This document shows, one piece after another, positions 34,284-42,503 of a DNA stretch of 49,215 nucleotides. The notes under the pieces were generated by a model. That model was given only the letters and a program-made list of their open reading frames with translations, did not search any database and was not told the DNA's origin. Source of the stretch: an uncultured Alphaproteobacteria bacterium (GTDB lineage Bacteria > Pseudomonadota > Alphaproteobacteria > HIMB59 > GCA-002718135); NCBI GenBank assembly GCA_902517315.1, contig CABYBP010000006.1, positions 1 to 49,215 on the forward strand, in the 5' to 3' direction. Position numbers and translations under genes: made by a program. Within the stretch, counting starts at the first letter, position 1; every line of letters starts with the position of its first letter.

Positions 34284-34615
34284 GTCCCTACGCCTCTTTG
34301 ATATGGTTGCACTAATTCTTTACATATTAAGTTCATATCTAATGTTTCAACATTTTTATCTATAGTTTGATATTCCTGACACTCGTATAATTCTTGATCT
34401 TTTTGGAGAACTGTAACAAATAAGATTATTGTTAAATCATTTCCAACCTCTATATCACTTATAGCATAACTCTTTACTTCAAACCCCTCATTGATTAGAT
34501 CCTTGTATGTTTTCTCTGATTCTAACCATTGATCTATGTTTGGATTAGCAATTGATAAATTAGAAAATAGCAAAAATACTGAAAATAAAAAAATTGTTAA
34601 TATGTTCTTAGCCAT
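34280..34615 (-). CDS. Small exported protein, unknown function
   Basis: I do not recognise a family. The 111-residue precursor has a clear signal peptide (MAKNILTIFLFSVFLLFSNL, then SIA-NP). The mature part is about 88 acidic residues with two Cys (YECQEYQ and NLICKEL) that could form a disulfide. It begins inside the end of the peroxiredoxin gene (19-base overlap), so it is probably translated with it, which suggests an envelope role under the same control. Confidence 0.65.
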   Translation of the reverse strand: MAKNILTIFLFSVFLLFSNLSIANPNIDQWLESEKTYKDLINEGFEVKSYAISDIEVGNDLTIILFVTVLQKDQELYECQEYQTIDKNVETLDMNLICKELVQPYQRGVGT

Positions 34616-35139
34616 TCTAAAACTTCATTTATATGTTTGTTAGGAGGAAAAATAGGGTAGAATACTTTTTTAACAATATTTTTTTCCACAATAAGAGTTA
34701 ATCGTTTAAAAAAAACTTTATTTTCAATTATAAAATAAGGCAATTTTAATGCCTTGAGTAAAAAATTTTCTGAATCACTTAAAACATCATATGGTATTAC
34801 TAATCTGTCTGTCATTTCCTTAATATAATCTATTGTTTGAGTTGATACTCCAATTGGCAGTGCATTTAGTTTGATTAACTCTTCATAATTATCTCTAAAA
34901 CTACAAGTCTCCACAGTACACCCAACGGCTCCTGGTGTTTGATTCCAATTTTTTGGTAAACTTTCATTTGGATTACCTGTCATAGGATAAAAATATAAAA
35001 TTAAACGAAAAGTGTCAGATCTTTTTATTTTTAATAGATTTCCCTGTTGATTTTTAAGAGAAATATCTGGCAAAAACTTATTTAAAAGATGATCAGCTTT
35101 TCCATCATTTTGCGGTTTAGGAAATTTGCTATAATCCAT
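34597..35139 (-). CDS. Peroxiredoxin (AhpC/TSA, PrxQ/BCP-like)
   Basis: The 180-residue protein reduces peroxides through a thiol. The peroxidatic site is PGAVGCTVETCSFRDNYEEL, with Cys74 and Cys79 in the C-x4-C arrangement of PrxQ/BCP enzymes, where the second Cys resolves the first. The FYPMTGNPNESLPKNWNQTPG run (through residue 70) and GVSTQ further on match a known bacterial redoxin subgroup. ATG 35139 was chosen over 35196 because the latter would overlap the divergent ureohydrolase gene and adds no conserved sequence. It is likely an oxidative-defence enzyme. Confidence 0.82.
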   Translation of the reverse strand: MDYSKFPKPQNDGKADHLLNKFLPDISLKNQQGNLLKIKRSDTFRLILYFYPMTGNPNESLPKNWNQTPGAVGCTVETCSFRDNYEELIKLNALPIGVSTQTIDYIKEMTDRLVIPYDVLSDSENFLLKALKLPYFIIENKVFFKRLTLIVEKNIVKKVFYPIFPPNKHINEVLEWLRTY

Positions 35140-35187
35140 ACTAATTTGTCTTGTATAATCTAAATCTATATACCATAAGATACTTTT

Positions 35188-36126
35188 ATGACTCAAATTA
35201 AACCTCTATCTAGTATGGAAACCCCTCGCTTTGCTGATGTTGCTACTTTTTTTCGTTTACCTGTTGTGAAAGATTTAAATAAATTAGACTACTGTATTGC
35301 AGGTGTACCATGGGATGGAGGAACTACTAATAGACCTGGCGCAAGACATGGGCCAAGAGAAATTAGAAATGCATCGTCACTTGTAAGGCTTTATCACCCT
35401 GTTTCACTTAAGAGTCCTTATGATAAATTTAATATTGCAGATATTGGTGATTGTCCGGTAAATCCAGCGGACTTAGGTGATAGTTTAGATAAAATAGAAA
35501 AATTTTACTCAAATATTTATAATTCCAAAACAATACCATTATCAATTGGAGGTGATCATTTAATTAGCCTACCAATTCTTAGAGGTATAGCTAAAGAAAA
35601 ACCAGTAGGTTTATTTCAGTTTGATTCTCATTCTGATACTTGGGATACCTATTTTGGAGGATTTAAATATACTCATGGTACACCATTTAGAAGAGCTATA
35701 GAAGAAAATCTGATAGATCCAAAAAAATATGTAATCCTTGGTCTTCGTGGGGCTTTATATGATCCTGAAGATTTAAGTTGGGCTAGAGAACAAGGTGTAA
35801 CTATAATTACAATAGATGATTATTATGAAATGGGATTTAATAAATGTATTGAAAAAATTTATGAAGTTCTAGCGACAACAGATACTTATTTTACATTTGA
35901 TATAGATGGAATAGACCCAACTTTCGCACCAGGGACTGGAACTCCAGAAGTTGGAGGCTTTAATGTGAGAGAGGCACAAACTATTATAAGAGCACTAAAT
36001 AAAATCAATTTTGTAGGTGGCGATGTTGTTGAGGTTTCGCCTCCATTTGATGTGAATAATATGACTTCATTGGTAGGAGCAACGATTGCCTTTGAGATGC
36101 TTTGTACTATGACAAAAGTAAATTAA
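35188..36126 (+). CDS. Ureohydrolase (agmatinase/guanidino-acid hydrolase family)
   Basis: This 312-residue manganese enzyme of the arginase/agmatinase fold splits urea off a guanidino substrate. Metal ligands are in IGGDHLI (His), FQFDSHSDTWD (Asp-His-Asp) and FDIDGIDP (Asp-Asp). The EVGGFNVREA segment and the N-terminal TPRFADVATFFRLP fit the agmatinase-like group, which also includes guanidinobutyrase, guanidinopropionase and guanidine hydrolases; the substrate cannot be chosen from sequence. It has its own start, divergent from the peroxiredoxin gene across 48 bases. No polyamine or arginine genes adjoin it. Confidence 0.85.
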   Translation: MTQIKPLSSMETPRFADVATFFRLPVVKDLNKLDYCIAGVPWDGGTTNRPGARHGPREIRNASSLVRLYHPVSLKSPYDKFNIADIGDCPVNPADLGDSLDKIEKFYSNIYNSKTIPLSIGGDHLISLPILRGIAKEKPVGLFQFDSHSDTWDTYFGGFKYTHGTPFRRAIEENLIDPKKYVILGLRGALYDPEDLSWAREQGVTIITIDDYYEMGFNKCIEKIYEVLATTDTYFTFDIDGIDPTFAPGTGTPEVGGFNVREAQTIIRALNKINFVGGDVVEVSPPFDVNNMTSLVGATIAFEMLCTMTKVN

Positions 36127-36686
36127 AACTCTTCAAAATTTGAAGTTCCAACACATAAAACATTTTTTAAATCTAGATATTTATTGATATTATTTTTATT
36201 GACCCCACCTGTTGGGATAAATTTTATATCCTTTAGAATGTTTTCAATTGTTTGTAATTTTTTTTCCTCTCCATTTAAATTTGCTGGAAAAAATTTAATT
36301 ATTTTATAACCTTTTTTATTAAGATGTATAAACTCACTAATTGTTTCAGCTCCAGGAATATATGATAAATTATTAATTTCTAAAATCTCATCAACAATTC
36401 CAGGAGAAACAAAAAAGTGAAAATTATGATCTTGTCCCTTAATAAAATCTTCTTTTGTTAAAACTGAGCCCAATCCAAATTTATGTTTGGTAAAATGTTT
36501 TTTCAATTCTAGTGCTATATCAAAAGATTGATTTTCTCTCAGTGTTATTTCAATATATCGAATAGCTCTATTCTTCTCTAAATATTTGCTTAAGCGGTCA
36601 ATATCATTGCTTAAAGTTGTAGTATTAAGAATTGGTAAAATTTTTTGTTCTTTTAGATTTAATTGTAATTCGCTATTTAACATCAA
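36123..36686 (-). CDS. eda: 2-keto-3-deoxy-6-phosphogluconate (KDPG/KHG) aldolase
   Basis: The 187-residue class I aldolase cleaves KDPG to pyruvate and glyceraldehyde-3-phosphate. RYIEITLRE carries the catalytic Glu, and KGYKIIKFFPANLNG the Schiff-base Lys, with PTGGV (phosphate loop) near the end. It is a little shorter than E. coli Eda. It is the last gene of the long sugar operon and begins 14 bases inside the end of kdgK. With KdgK and UxuA it completes a mannonate-to-pyruvate route. A direct action on 2-keto-3-deoxy-L-fuconate is also possible. Confidence 0.87.
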   Translation of the reverse strand: MMLNSELQLNLKEQKILPILNTTTLSNDIDRLSKYLEKNRAIRYIEITLRENQSFDIALELKKHFTKHKFGLGSVLTKEDFIKGQDHNFHFFVSPGIVDEILEINNLSYIPGAETISEFIHLNKKGYKIIKFFPANLNGEEKKLQTIENILKDIKFIPTGGVNKNNINKYLDLKNVLCVGTSNFEEF

Positions 36687-37569
36687 CTATTGCTCCTTTT
36701 TGCATGACTATCTTCGAGCCCAGAAGACTGGCTTCTTTTAGAGCTAAAGCTGGATCATTATGAATAATAAAATTTGATACATAGGCAGCATTAAATCCAT
36801 CTCCAGCTCCTGAAGTATCAACTACTTTTCTAATAAATTTATTTTTTATTGTATATTTTTTTTTATTTTGAATTGAGTAAGTTAATTTAGCATTTTTTCT
36901 AAATATACCATGATCTATTTTGTATTTATTTATTAATTTTTCAAAATTTTTTAAACTATTATCATTTTTCCAAAATTTTAGATCTTCACCTGACACAAAA
37001 CAAATATCAACGAAGTTTAAAATAGAATGCAAAAAATTGTTTAAATTTTTTTTAGTCCATCGATTAACTCTAATATTGAAATCGAATATAATTTTTACTT
37101 TTTTGTTCTTTAATAATTTTAACAAATCAACAAAATTGCTTATTTTTGATGGATCAATAATAGAAAGTGAAATTCCAGAAAAATATATATAATCAAAATT
37201 CTTCAAATTTTTAAATAATGAAACAAAATCTATCTTATTAAAATAATTTTTTGCTGCACTATTATCTCTCCAATAAAAAAATTGTTTTTCTCCATTATTT
37301 TTGTTCTTAATTAAATATAAACCAATTTCATGACTATTAATTCGCTTGATTAATTTTGTTGAAATTTTTTTAGAATTTATAAATTCCAAAACTGACCTGT
37401 TTAAACTATTTTTACCAATAGCTGTAAGAAAAGAGACATCAAAATATTTTTTTTCAATATAGTTACAAAAATTTAGCGTATCACCAGCAAATGATTGCTG
37501 AAAAATGTTATTCTTAGTATTGACAATTTCAATCATACATTCACCAACTGAGCAAATTTTTGTTTTCAT
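36673..37569 (-). CDS. kdgK: PfkB-family sugar kinase, probable 2-keto-3-deoxygluconate kinase
   Basis: The 298-residue ribokinase-fold enzyme has the N-terminal SVGECMIEI, the FAGDTLNFCNYI segment seen in KdgK (where most sugar kinases have G-G-x-x-x-N), FDFNIRVNRW, and the catalytic signature VDTSGAGDGFNAAYVSN with the active-site Asp. Pairing with eda argues for KDG kinase. It would feed on KDG made by UxuA. The gene is extremely A/T-rich with runs of Lys/Asn/Ile/Phe, which makes it more divergent than its neighbours. Confidence 0.83.
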   Translation of the reverse strand: MKTKICSVGECMIEIVNTKNNIFQQSFAGDTLNFCNYIEKKYFDVSFLTAIGKNSLNRSVLEFINSKKISTKLIKRINSHEIGLYLIKNKNNGEKQFFYWRDNSAAKNYFNKIDFVSLFKNLKNFDYIYFSGISLSIIDPSKISNFVDLLKLLKNKKVKIIFDFNIRVNRWTKKNLNNFLHSILNFVDICFVSGEDLKFWKNDNSLKNFEKLINKYKIDHGIFRKNAKLTYSIQNKKKYTIKNKFIRKVVDTSGAGDGFNAAYVSNFIIHNDPALALKEASLLGSKIVMQKGAIVDVK

Positions 37570-37577
37570 AATTAACT

Positions 37578-37901
37578 TTAGTCGTGATGAAAAACTTCTT
37601 CCATACTAGACCACCATTCACCTTTTTTTCTATTAGGATCTGGAATTTGACATGGTCCACAAACACTCCACCACTCTTGAACTTTAGGGTTTGAAGCCAT
37701 TAGCTTGTTATCTCTATCAAGATTGTCTCCATGATATTCAACATATCCAAAAAGGGTATTTTTATGCAAATATATAGAATAATTCTTAAAATTAAGTTCT
37801 GTTAAATTTTCTAAGACTTCAGGCCAAACATTTGCATGAAGTTTTTTATATTCTTCTATTTTTTCTTCTTTAATTCCAAGAGTCATACCTAATCTAATCA
37901 T
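37578..37901 (-). CDS. L-rhamnose/L-fucose mutarotase (DUF718/COG3254)
   Basis: This 107-residue protein of the dimeric alpha/beta-barrel mutarotase family interconverts sugar anomers. The N-terminal MIRLGMTLGIKEEKIEEYKK with His22 in HANVWPEV, the central YHGDNLDRD block, and the C-terminal KVQEWWSVCGPCQIPDP ... SMEEVFHHD are family marks. Being placed between a fucosidase and sugar kinase in a fucose operon, L-fucose rather than L-rhamnose is the likely substrate; this is inferred. Confidence 0.83.
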   Translation of the reverse strand: MIRLGMTLGIKEEKIEEYKKLHANVWPEVLENLTELNFKNYSIYLHKNTLFGYVEYHGDNLDRDNKLMASNPKVQEWWSVCGPCQIPDPNRKKGEWWSSMEEVFHHD

Positions 37902-39365
37902 TTATAAATATTCCTTTCTTGTTATTTTAAAACTGTATGCATGCTCGCATGGTTTATTATCTGGTCTTGTTATATGGAGTCCATCTCTGGTATGTTTCCA
38001 TGCTAGTTTATCAGTACTTCCTAATAATTCTACCCTTTCAATTTCATTATCAAAAAGTTTATATATACTTTCTATCGTAAAATCTTTGCTAGGCCATCCT
38101 AATGCAGTTGCATACAAAAAATTATCTTTTGTAGTGAACCGAAAATCTTTGGCAGTATAAATTAGTTTTGCTCGATTATCTGAAAAAGGTCCTGCTTCAT
38201 TCATTTTAGTTGGACCTTCTCCATATTGATCCCATGTTTCTGTTTCAAATATTGCTTCTCCATTTACATCAAGCCAATTTCCAATACCTTCTAAAAGATT
38301 TTTATCTTCTTCTGGAATTGTTCCATCAGGTTTTGGCCCAATATTTAAGAGCATGTATCCATTTTTACTAACATTATCTATTAAGTAGTGAACTAAATCT
38401 GTAGTAGTTTTATATTTTGAATTCTTCATATAAGCCCAAGCACTTCCTTCATGAACTGTTGTATCAGTAATCCAATCATAGTGTGTTAATTCTGACTCTC
38501 TACCTAGTTCAAGATCTAATAATCCAGAACCGGGAGGAAGATCATGCCATTTATAAGATACGACTACTTCATTACCCCACTCAATTTCTTTGTTATAATA
38601 ATATGAAAGGAAATCTTTTTTATACTTTTCATGAATAAATCTAATTCCAAAATCGAACCAGACATAGTCTGGTTTATAATTATCTACTACTTCTTTTAAT
38701 CTATTTAACCATCTATCATGAAAAGCTTTACTAGGCTTGTCTTGATGTTCATTTTTTCTATCCCAATGATCCGGATATATAGCTTGATTTCCTATCAAAT
38801 CTAAATTGTGAAGTTCACCATATAAACTTTCATATTCTTTTTTAGAGGCATCAAAATCATTATTCCAATGCGGGAAAAAAAACCAGTTTTCAGCGTGATG
38901 CATTGCTACCATATATTTCAACCCTTTATTTCTAATTGCTTTTTCAAGTTCTCCTACAATATCTCTTTTTGGCCCCATCTTGGATGCACACCATTCGGTA
39001 TCAGAACAATTCCACATAGGAAAACCATCATGATGCTCTGCTACTGGTCCAGCAAATTTTGCTCCAGATCGATAATACAAATCTGCCCACTCTTCTGCAT
39101 TAAATTTTTCAGCAGTAAACATTGGAATAAAATCTTTGTATCCAAATTTAGATGGATGACCATAATGTTTACAATGATAATCAAACTGAGGACTAGGTGG
39201 CCTATACATCCAATAAGGATACCATGTTACATTGGGTCCAGCAGCTGGAACAGAATAGATTCCCCAATGAGCATAAATTCCAAACTTTGCTTTTTTAAAC
39301 CAATTTGGTGTTTGATGTTGTTTTATTGATGACCAAGTTGGCACAAAATAGTTTTGTTTCATCAT
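37902..39365 (-). CDS. Alpha-L-fucosidase, GH29 family, cytoplasmic
   Basis: The 487-residue enzyme removes terminal L-fucose from glycans. The N-terminal WFKKAKFGIYAHWGIYSVP, AEHHDGFPMWNC, and VWFDFGI with the nucleophile Asp238 are GH29 signatures; YDWITDTTVHEGSAWAYM, and NVSKNGYMLLNIGPKPDGTI are the later conserved blocks. There is no signal peptide, so hydrolysis would occur on imported fucosides in the cytoplasm. A beta-sandwich-like C-terminal segment is present. The gene is 28 bases after the amidohydrolase gene and directly before the mutarotase gene. Confidence 0.92.
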   Translation of the reverse strand: MMKQNYFVPTWSSIKQHQTPNWFKKAKFGIYAHWGIYSVPAAGPNVTWYPYWMYRPPSPQFDYHCKHYGHPSKFGYKDFIPMFTAEKFNAEEWADLYYRSGAKFAGPVAEHHDGFPMWNCSDTEWCASKMGPKRDIVGELEKAIRNKGLKYMVAMHHAENWFFFPHWNNDFDASKKEYESLYGELHNLDLIGNQAIYPDHWDRKNEHQDKPSKAFHDRWLNRLKEVVDNYKPDYVWFDFGIRFIHEKYKKDFLSYYYNKEIEWGNEVVVSYKWHDLPPGSGLLDLELGRESELTHYDWITDTTVHEGSAWAYMKNSKYKTTTDLVHYLIDNVSKNGYMLLNIGPKPDGTIPEEDKNLLEGIGNWLDVNGEAIFETETWDQYGEGPTKMNEAGPFSDNRAKLIYTAKDFRFTTKDNFLYATALGWPSKDFTIESIYKLFDNEIERVELLGSTDKLAWKHTRDGLHITRPDNKPCEHAYSFKITRKEYL

Positions 39366-39393
39366 TTAATTAAATTTAAATTTATATAATCTT

Positions 39394-40218
39394 TTAAAGA
39401 CTATAAAATTGAGTTGCATTTTGAGAAAATATTTTATTTTTTTCATCTTCAGAAAAAGAATTGCAATAATTCATTGCTAAATCAAACCAATTTGAATAAT
39501 TATCTGCCATTGTTAAAACAGGCCAATCACTTCCCCACATTAATTTATCAGATCCAAAACTATTAAGAATAAAATCAATATAAGGATCTAACTGTTCTTT
39601 TGTATAATCTTGACCAACTTCTGTAAGAATTCCAGAGAATTTACAAAAAACATTACTTGCTTTTGATAGTTCAGTCATATCCTTTTTCCATTGATCAATT
39701 TCAGACTTAATAATCACTGGCTTAGCGATATGATCAATAACTATAGGAAGGAAATCATATTTTTTAACAAATTGTATAAGATGTTGAAGATGATTTGGTC
39801 GAACTAAAGCATCAAAAGTTAAATTTTTTTCATTTAAATATTTTATATTTTCTTTTAGGTGATCATTTAACATCCAAGCATCATCTTGAATATCGTGTAT
39901 CATAGGTCTAAAACCTTTTAAAAATTTACTCTCACAAAGTTTATCGATATCATCTTTAGCGTTGTTACTATCTAAATCAACCCAACCCACCACACCTGCA
40001 ATAAATTCATATTTAGATGCTAAGCTTAATGTAAATTCTGTTTCAGCAACAGTGTCAGCAGCTTGGACAATTACTGTTTTAGTAATATTTTTTTGTTTTA
40101 TAAGCGGTTCAAGATCTTCTGGAAAAAAATCTTTATATAACACTTTCATATCTGGAGTCATCCAAGAGTAATCTCCTCTTGAAAGTTTCCAAAAATGTTG
40201 ATGACTATCTACGTACAT
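39394..40218 (-). CDS. L-fuconolactone hydrolase (amidohydrolase-2 family)
   Basis: This 274-residue TIM-barrel hydrolase has the metal site DSHQHFW at residues 4-10 and later VIDHIAKP and MWGSDWPV with metal-binding His and Asp. YFL-type RGDYSWM near the N-terminus is typical of the lactonase group. In L-fucose oxidation it would open L-fucono-1,5-lactone to L-fuconate. The fuconate dehydratase gene is directly adjacent with no spacer, which supports the call over other amidohydrolases. Confidence 0.8.
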   Translation of the reverse strand: MYVDSHQHFWKLSRGDYSWMTPDMKVLYKDFFPEDLEPLIKQKNITKTVIVQAADTVAETEFTLSLASKYEFIAGVVGWVDLDSNNAKDDIDKLCESKFLKGFRPMIHDIQDDAWMLNDHLKENIKYLNEKNLTFDALVRPNHLQHLIQFVKKYDFLPIVIDHIAKPVIIKSEIDQWKKDMTELSKASNVFCKFSGILTEVGQDYTKEQLDPYIDFILNSFGSDKLMWGSDWPVLTMADNYSNWFDLAMNYCNSFSEDEKNKIFSQNATQFYSL

Positions 40219-41505
40219 TTATTTCCAATAAGTACCATTATTATAATCAAATTCATTAAGAGAACTATCCTTAATTTTTACAGAATATCCTGGATTTGTA
40301 GGAGTTACATATCCACCACCTTTAATTATTGCTGGATTTTCAAAATGTTCAGAGCAGCTTTCTGCATATTCACTTAATAATAATTCATGATTAGAAATTA
40401 TAAACTTGTTGATTAGATTTAAATGTTGAACATATTCGCATAAACCAACGCCACCTGCATGAGGAATAACGGGAGTATTAAACTTACTAGCTATTAAAAG
40501 AACAGGTAGAATTTCATTTATACTTGCAATTCTACAACTATCAATTTGACAGTAATCTAAAGATTTATGTTCTATAAATTGCTTAAACATAACTTTATTT
40601 TGTATCATTTCTCCAGTTGCAAGATTAACGTCGGGATGTGCATCTTTAATTTTTTTAAAACCTAAAACATCATCAGGATTAGTTGGTTCTTCATAAAATA
40701 AAATATCGAATTGTTTTAATTTTCCAATATTTTCAATAGTCTCATTAACGCTCCATATTTGATTTGAATCTACCATCAATTTATTATTATCACCTATTAA
40801 TTCTCTTACTAACTTACAGCGATGGATATCCCTTTCAATATCTTGACCAACTTTCATTTTAAAATGAGTCCAACCCTTACTTAAATTTTCTTCAACAAGT
40901 CTCTTCATTTTTTCATCTGAATAACCTAACCATCCCGCTGCTGTTGTATATGCTGGAAAAATAGTGGAGTTTAAATCATCTAAATTTGAAGGTAGATTTG
41001 TTTTTTTCTGATCGATTATTTTAGCAGCTTCATCTTTAGTAATAACATCATCAATGTATGAGAATGAAAGTTTATCTAATAAATCTCTTGTTTTTAATTC
41101 TATTATGTATCTCCAAAGTGGTTTTTTATGATATTTAGAAATTAAATCCCATATTGCATTAAAAAAAGCTGCAGCTGCAAGATGCGTAACACCTTTTTGT
41201 GGCCCTACCCATCGTAGTTGACTATGATTTGTAATTTTTTCCCATATGGATGCAATATCTCTTTCTATTTCTTCAATATCTTTTCCAATAATAAATTCTT
41301 TAAAATATTCAATGACTGTACAACAAAGATCATTACCTTTTCCAATAGTGAATGTTAATCCGATTCCAGATAAGTCTTTTTGATCAGTAAGTATTGTGAC
41401 ATAAGTTGCAGAATAATCACAATCAACATGGACAGCATCAGTTCCTAAATTATCTTTTGATGTTGGAAAACGAACATCCTGAGTTTTAATATCAATTATT
41501 TTCAT
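40219..41505 (-). CDS. fucD: L-fuconate dehydratase (enolase superfamily)
   Basis: The 428-residue protein dehydrates L-fuconate to 2-keto-3-deoxy-L-fuconate. The start KIIDIKTQDVRFPTSKDNLG and DCDYSATYV match FucD. The barrel carries the base in THFKMKVGQD, metal ligands at MVDSNQIW and FYEEPTNPDD, then CQIDSCR, and the catalytic His in IPHAGGVGLCEYVQH. ATG 41505 gives a 4-base ATGA overlap with the aldo/keto reductase stop; ATG 41514 is an alternative. Among enolase-superfamily members this combination is specific for the L-fuconate group. Confidence 0.9.
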   Translation of the reverse strand: MKIIDIKTQDVRFPTSKDNLGTDAVHVDCDYSATYVTILTDQKDLSGIGLTFTIGKGNDLCCTVIEYFKEFIIGKDIEEIERDIASIWEKITNHSQLRWVGPQKGVTHLAAAAFFNAIWDLISKYHKKPLWRYIIELKTRDLLDKLSFSYIDDVITKDEAAKIIDQKKTNLPSNLDDLNSTIFPAYTTAAGWLGYSDEKMKRLVEENLSKGWTHFKMKVGQDIERDIHRCKLVRELIGDNNKLMVDSNQIWSVNETIENIGKLKQFDILFYEEPTNPDDVLGFKKIKDAHPDVNLATGEMIQNKVMFKQFIEHKSLDYCQIDSCRIASINEILPVLLIASKFNTPVIPHAGGVGLCEYVQHLNLINKFIISNHELLLSEYAESCSEHFENPAIIKGGGYVTPTNPGYSVKIKDSSLNEFDYNNGTYWK

Positions 41506-42503
41506 ATTGGACATCTCTCATCAATTAACTTTTCATTAACTAAATCTTTCCATAAATCTTCAGGAATAGGTAAATTTAAAAACTCCAAGTTTTGTGAAAC
41601 TTGATCAGGTCTATCCATTCCTAGTATCATAGAAGTAACAAGTTCATTTTTATAACAAAATTGAATAGCTGCTGCAGGAACAGGTACTTCATATTTCTTA
41701 CAAATATTAGCTATTTTTAGATATCTTTGTCTAACATCTTCGGGAATTTTATCATAAAAGTAGGTAATGTTTTCACCTACACCTTTGGCTAAAATTCCTG
41801 AATTAAAAATTCCTGCAAGAATAATTCCTATATTATTTTTTTCAGCAATTGGAAAAAAATCGTTTAAAGCATTTTGATCTAATAATGAATATCTCCCAGC
41901 TAATACCATGCAGTCAAAATCTCCAGCATTTGCAAATCTTGCACATATATCAGAGTCATTTACTCCAACTCCAATAGCCTTAATAACTTTTTCTTCTTTT
42001 AGTTTTTGAACAGCTTTATATGCTCCGTTCATTGCTAATTTAAAATAATGATCAACTTCATCACCAAAATTAAATCGATCTACATCATGTATTAAACAAA
42101 TATCTACCTTTGAAACAGCTAATCTTAATAATGATTGCTCAAATGATCTCATAACTCCATCATAAGAGTAATCTAAATTTGGAGAAAAATTTAAACTGCC
42201 TGCAAACCTTCCTCTGTCTATATTTTCCTTTTTAGATGGAGTAAGATATCTGCCAACTTTAGTTGATAAAAAGTAACTTTCTTCATCTACTGTTTTTAAA
42301 AAATTTCCTAACCTATGTTCACTGAGACCATATCCATAAAGTGGCGACGTATCATAAATATTAATTCCAGTTTCATAAGTTTTTTCTAAAATATCATAAC
42401 AACTACGTTCATCTAAACTTTCAAATAAGTTACCTAAGGGAGCACCTCCAAAACCAACAGCAGTAAGATTAATATTTGTTTTTCCTAGCTGTCTTTTATT
42501 CAT
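41502..42503 (-). CDS. Aldo/keto reductase, probable L-fucose (aldose) dehydrogenase
   Basis: The 333-residue NAD(P)-dependent AKR has the catalytic tetrad residues in NIYDTSPLYGYGLSEHRLG (Asp, Tyr), FLSTKVGRY (Lys) and DICLIHDVD (His). This sequence type is found in L-fucose dehydrogenase/D-threo-aldose 1-dehydrogenase and pyridoxal 4-dehydrogenase. Given fuconolactonase and fuconate dehydratase just downstream, L-fucose to L-fucono-lactone oxidation is the likely role. Its start overlaps the ATPase gene by 8 bases. Confidence 0.82.
   Translation of the reverse strand: MNKRQLGKTNINLTAVGFGGAPLGNLFESLDERSCYDILEKTYETGINIYDTSPLYGYGLSEHRLGNFLKTVDEESYFLSTKVGRYLTPSKKENIDRGRFAGSLNFSPNLDYSYDGVMRSFEQSLLRLAVSKVDICLIHDVDRFNFGDEVDHYFKLAMNGAYKAVQKLKEEKVIKAIGVGVNDSDICARFANAGDFDCMVLAGRYSLLDQNALNDFFPIAEKNNIGIILAGIFNSGILAKGVGENITYFYDKIPEDVRQRYLKIANICKKYEVPVPAAAIQFCYKNELVTSMILGMDRPDQVSQNLEFLNLPIPEDLWKDLVNEKLIDERCPI

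Noticed and set aside
38868..39329. 153-codon plus-strand frame opposite the fucosidase gene
   Set aside because: It is antisense to a well-conserved GH29 gene and its product is an odd mix of Cys, Trp and Ile with no domain; it is a composition shadow.
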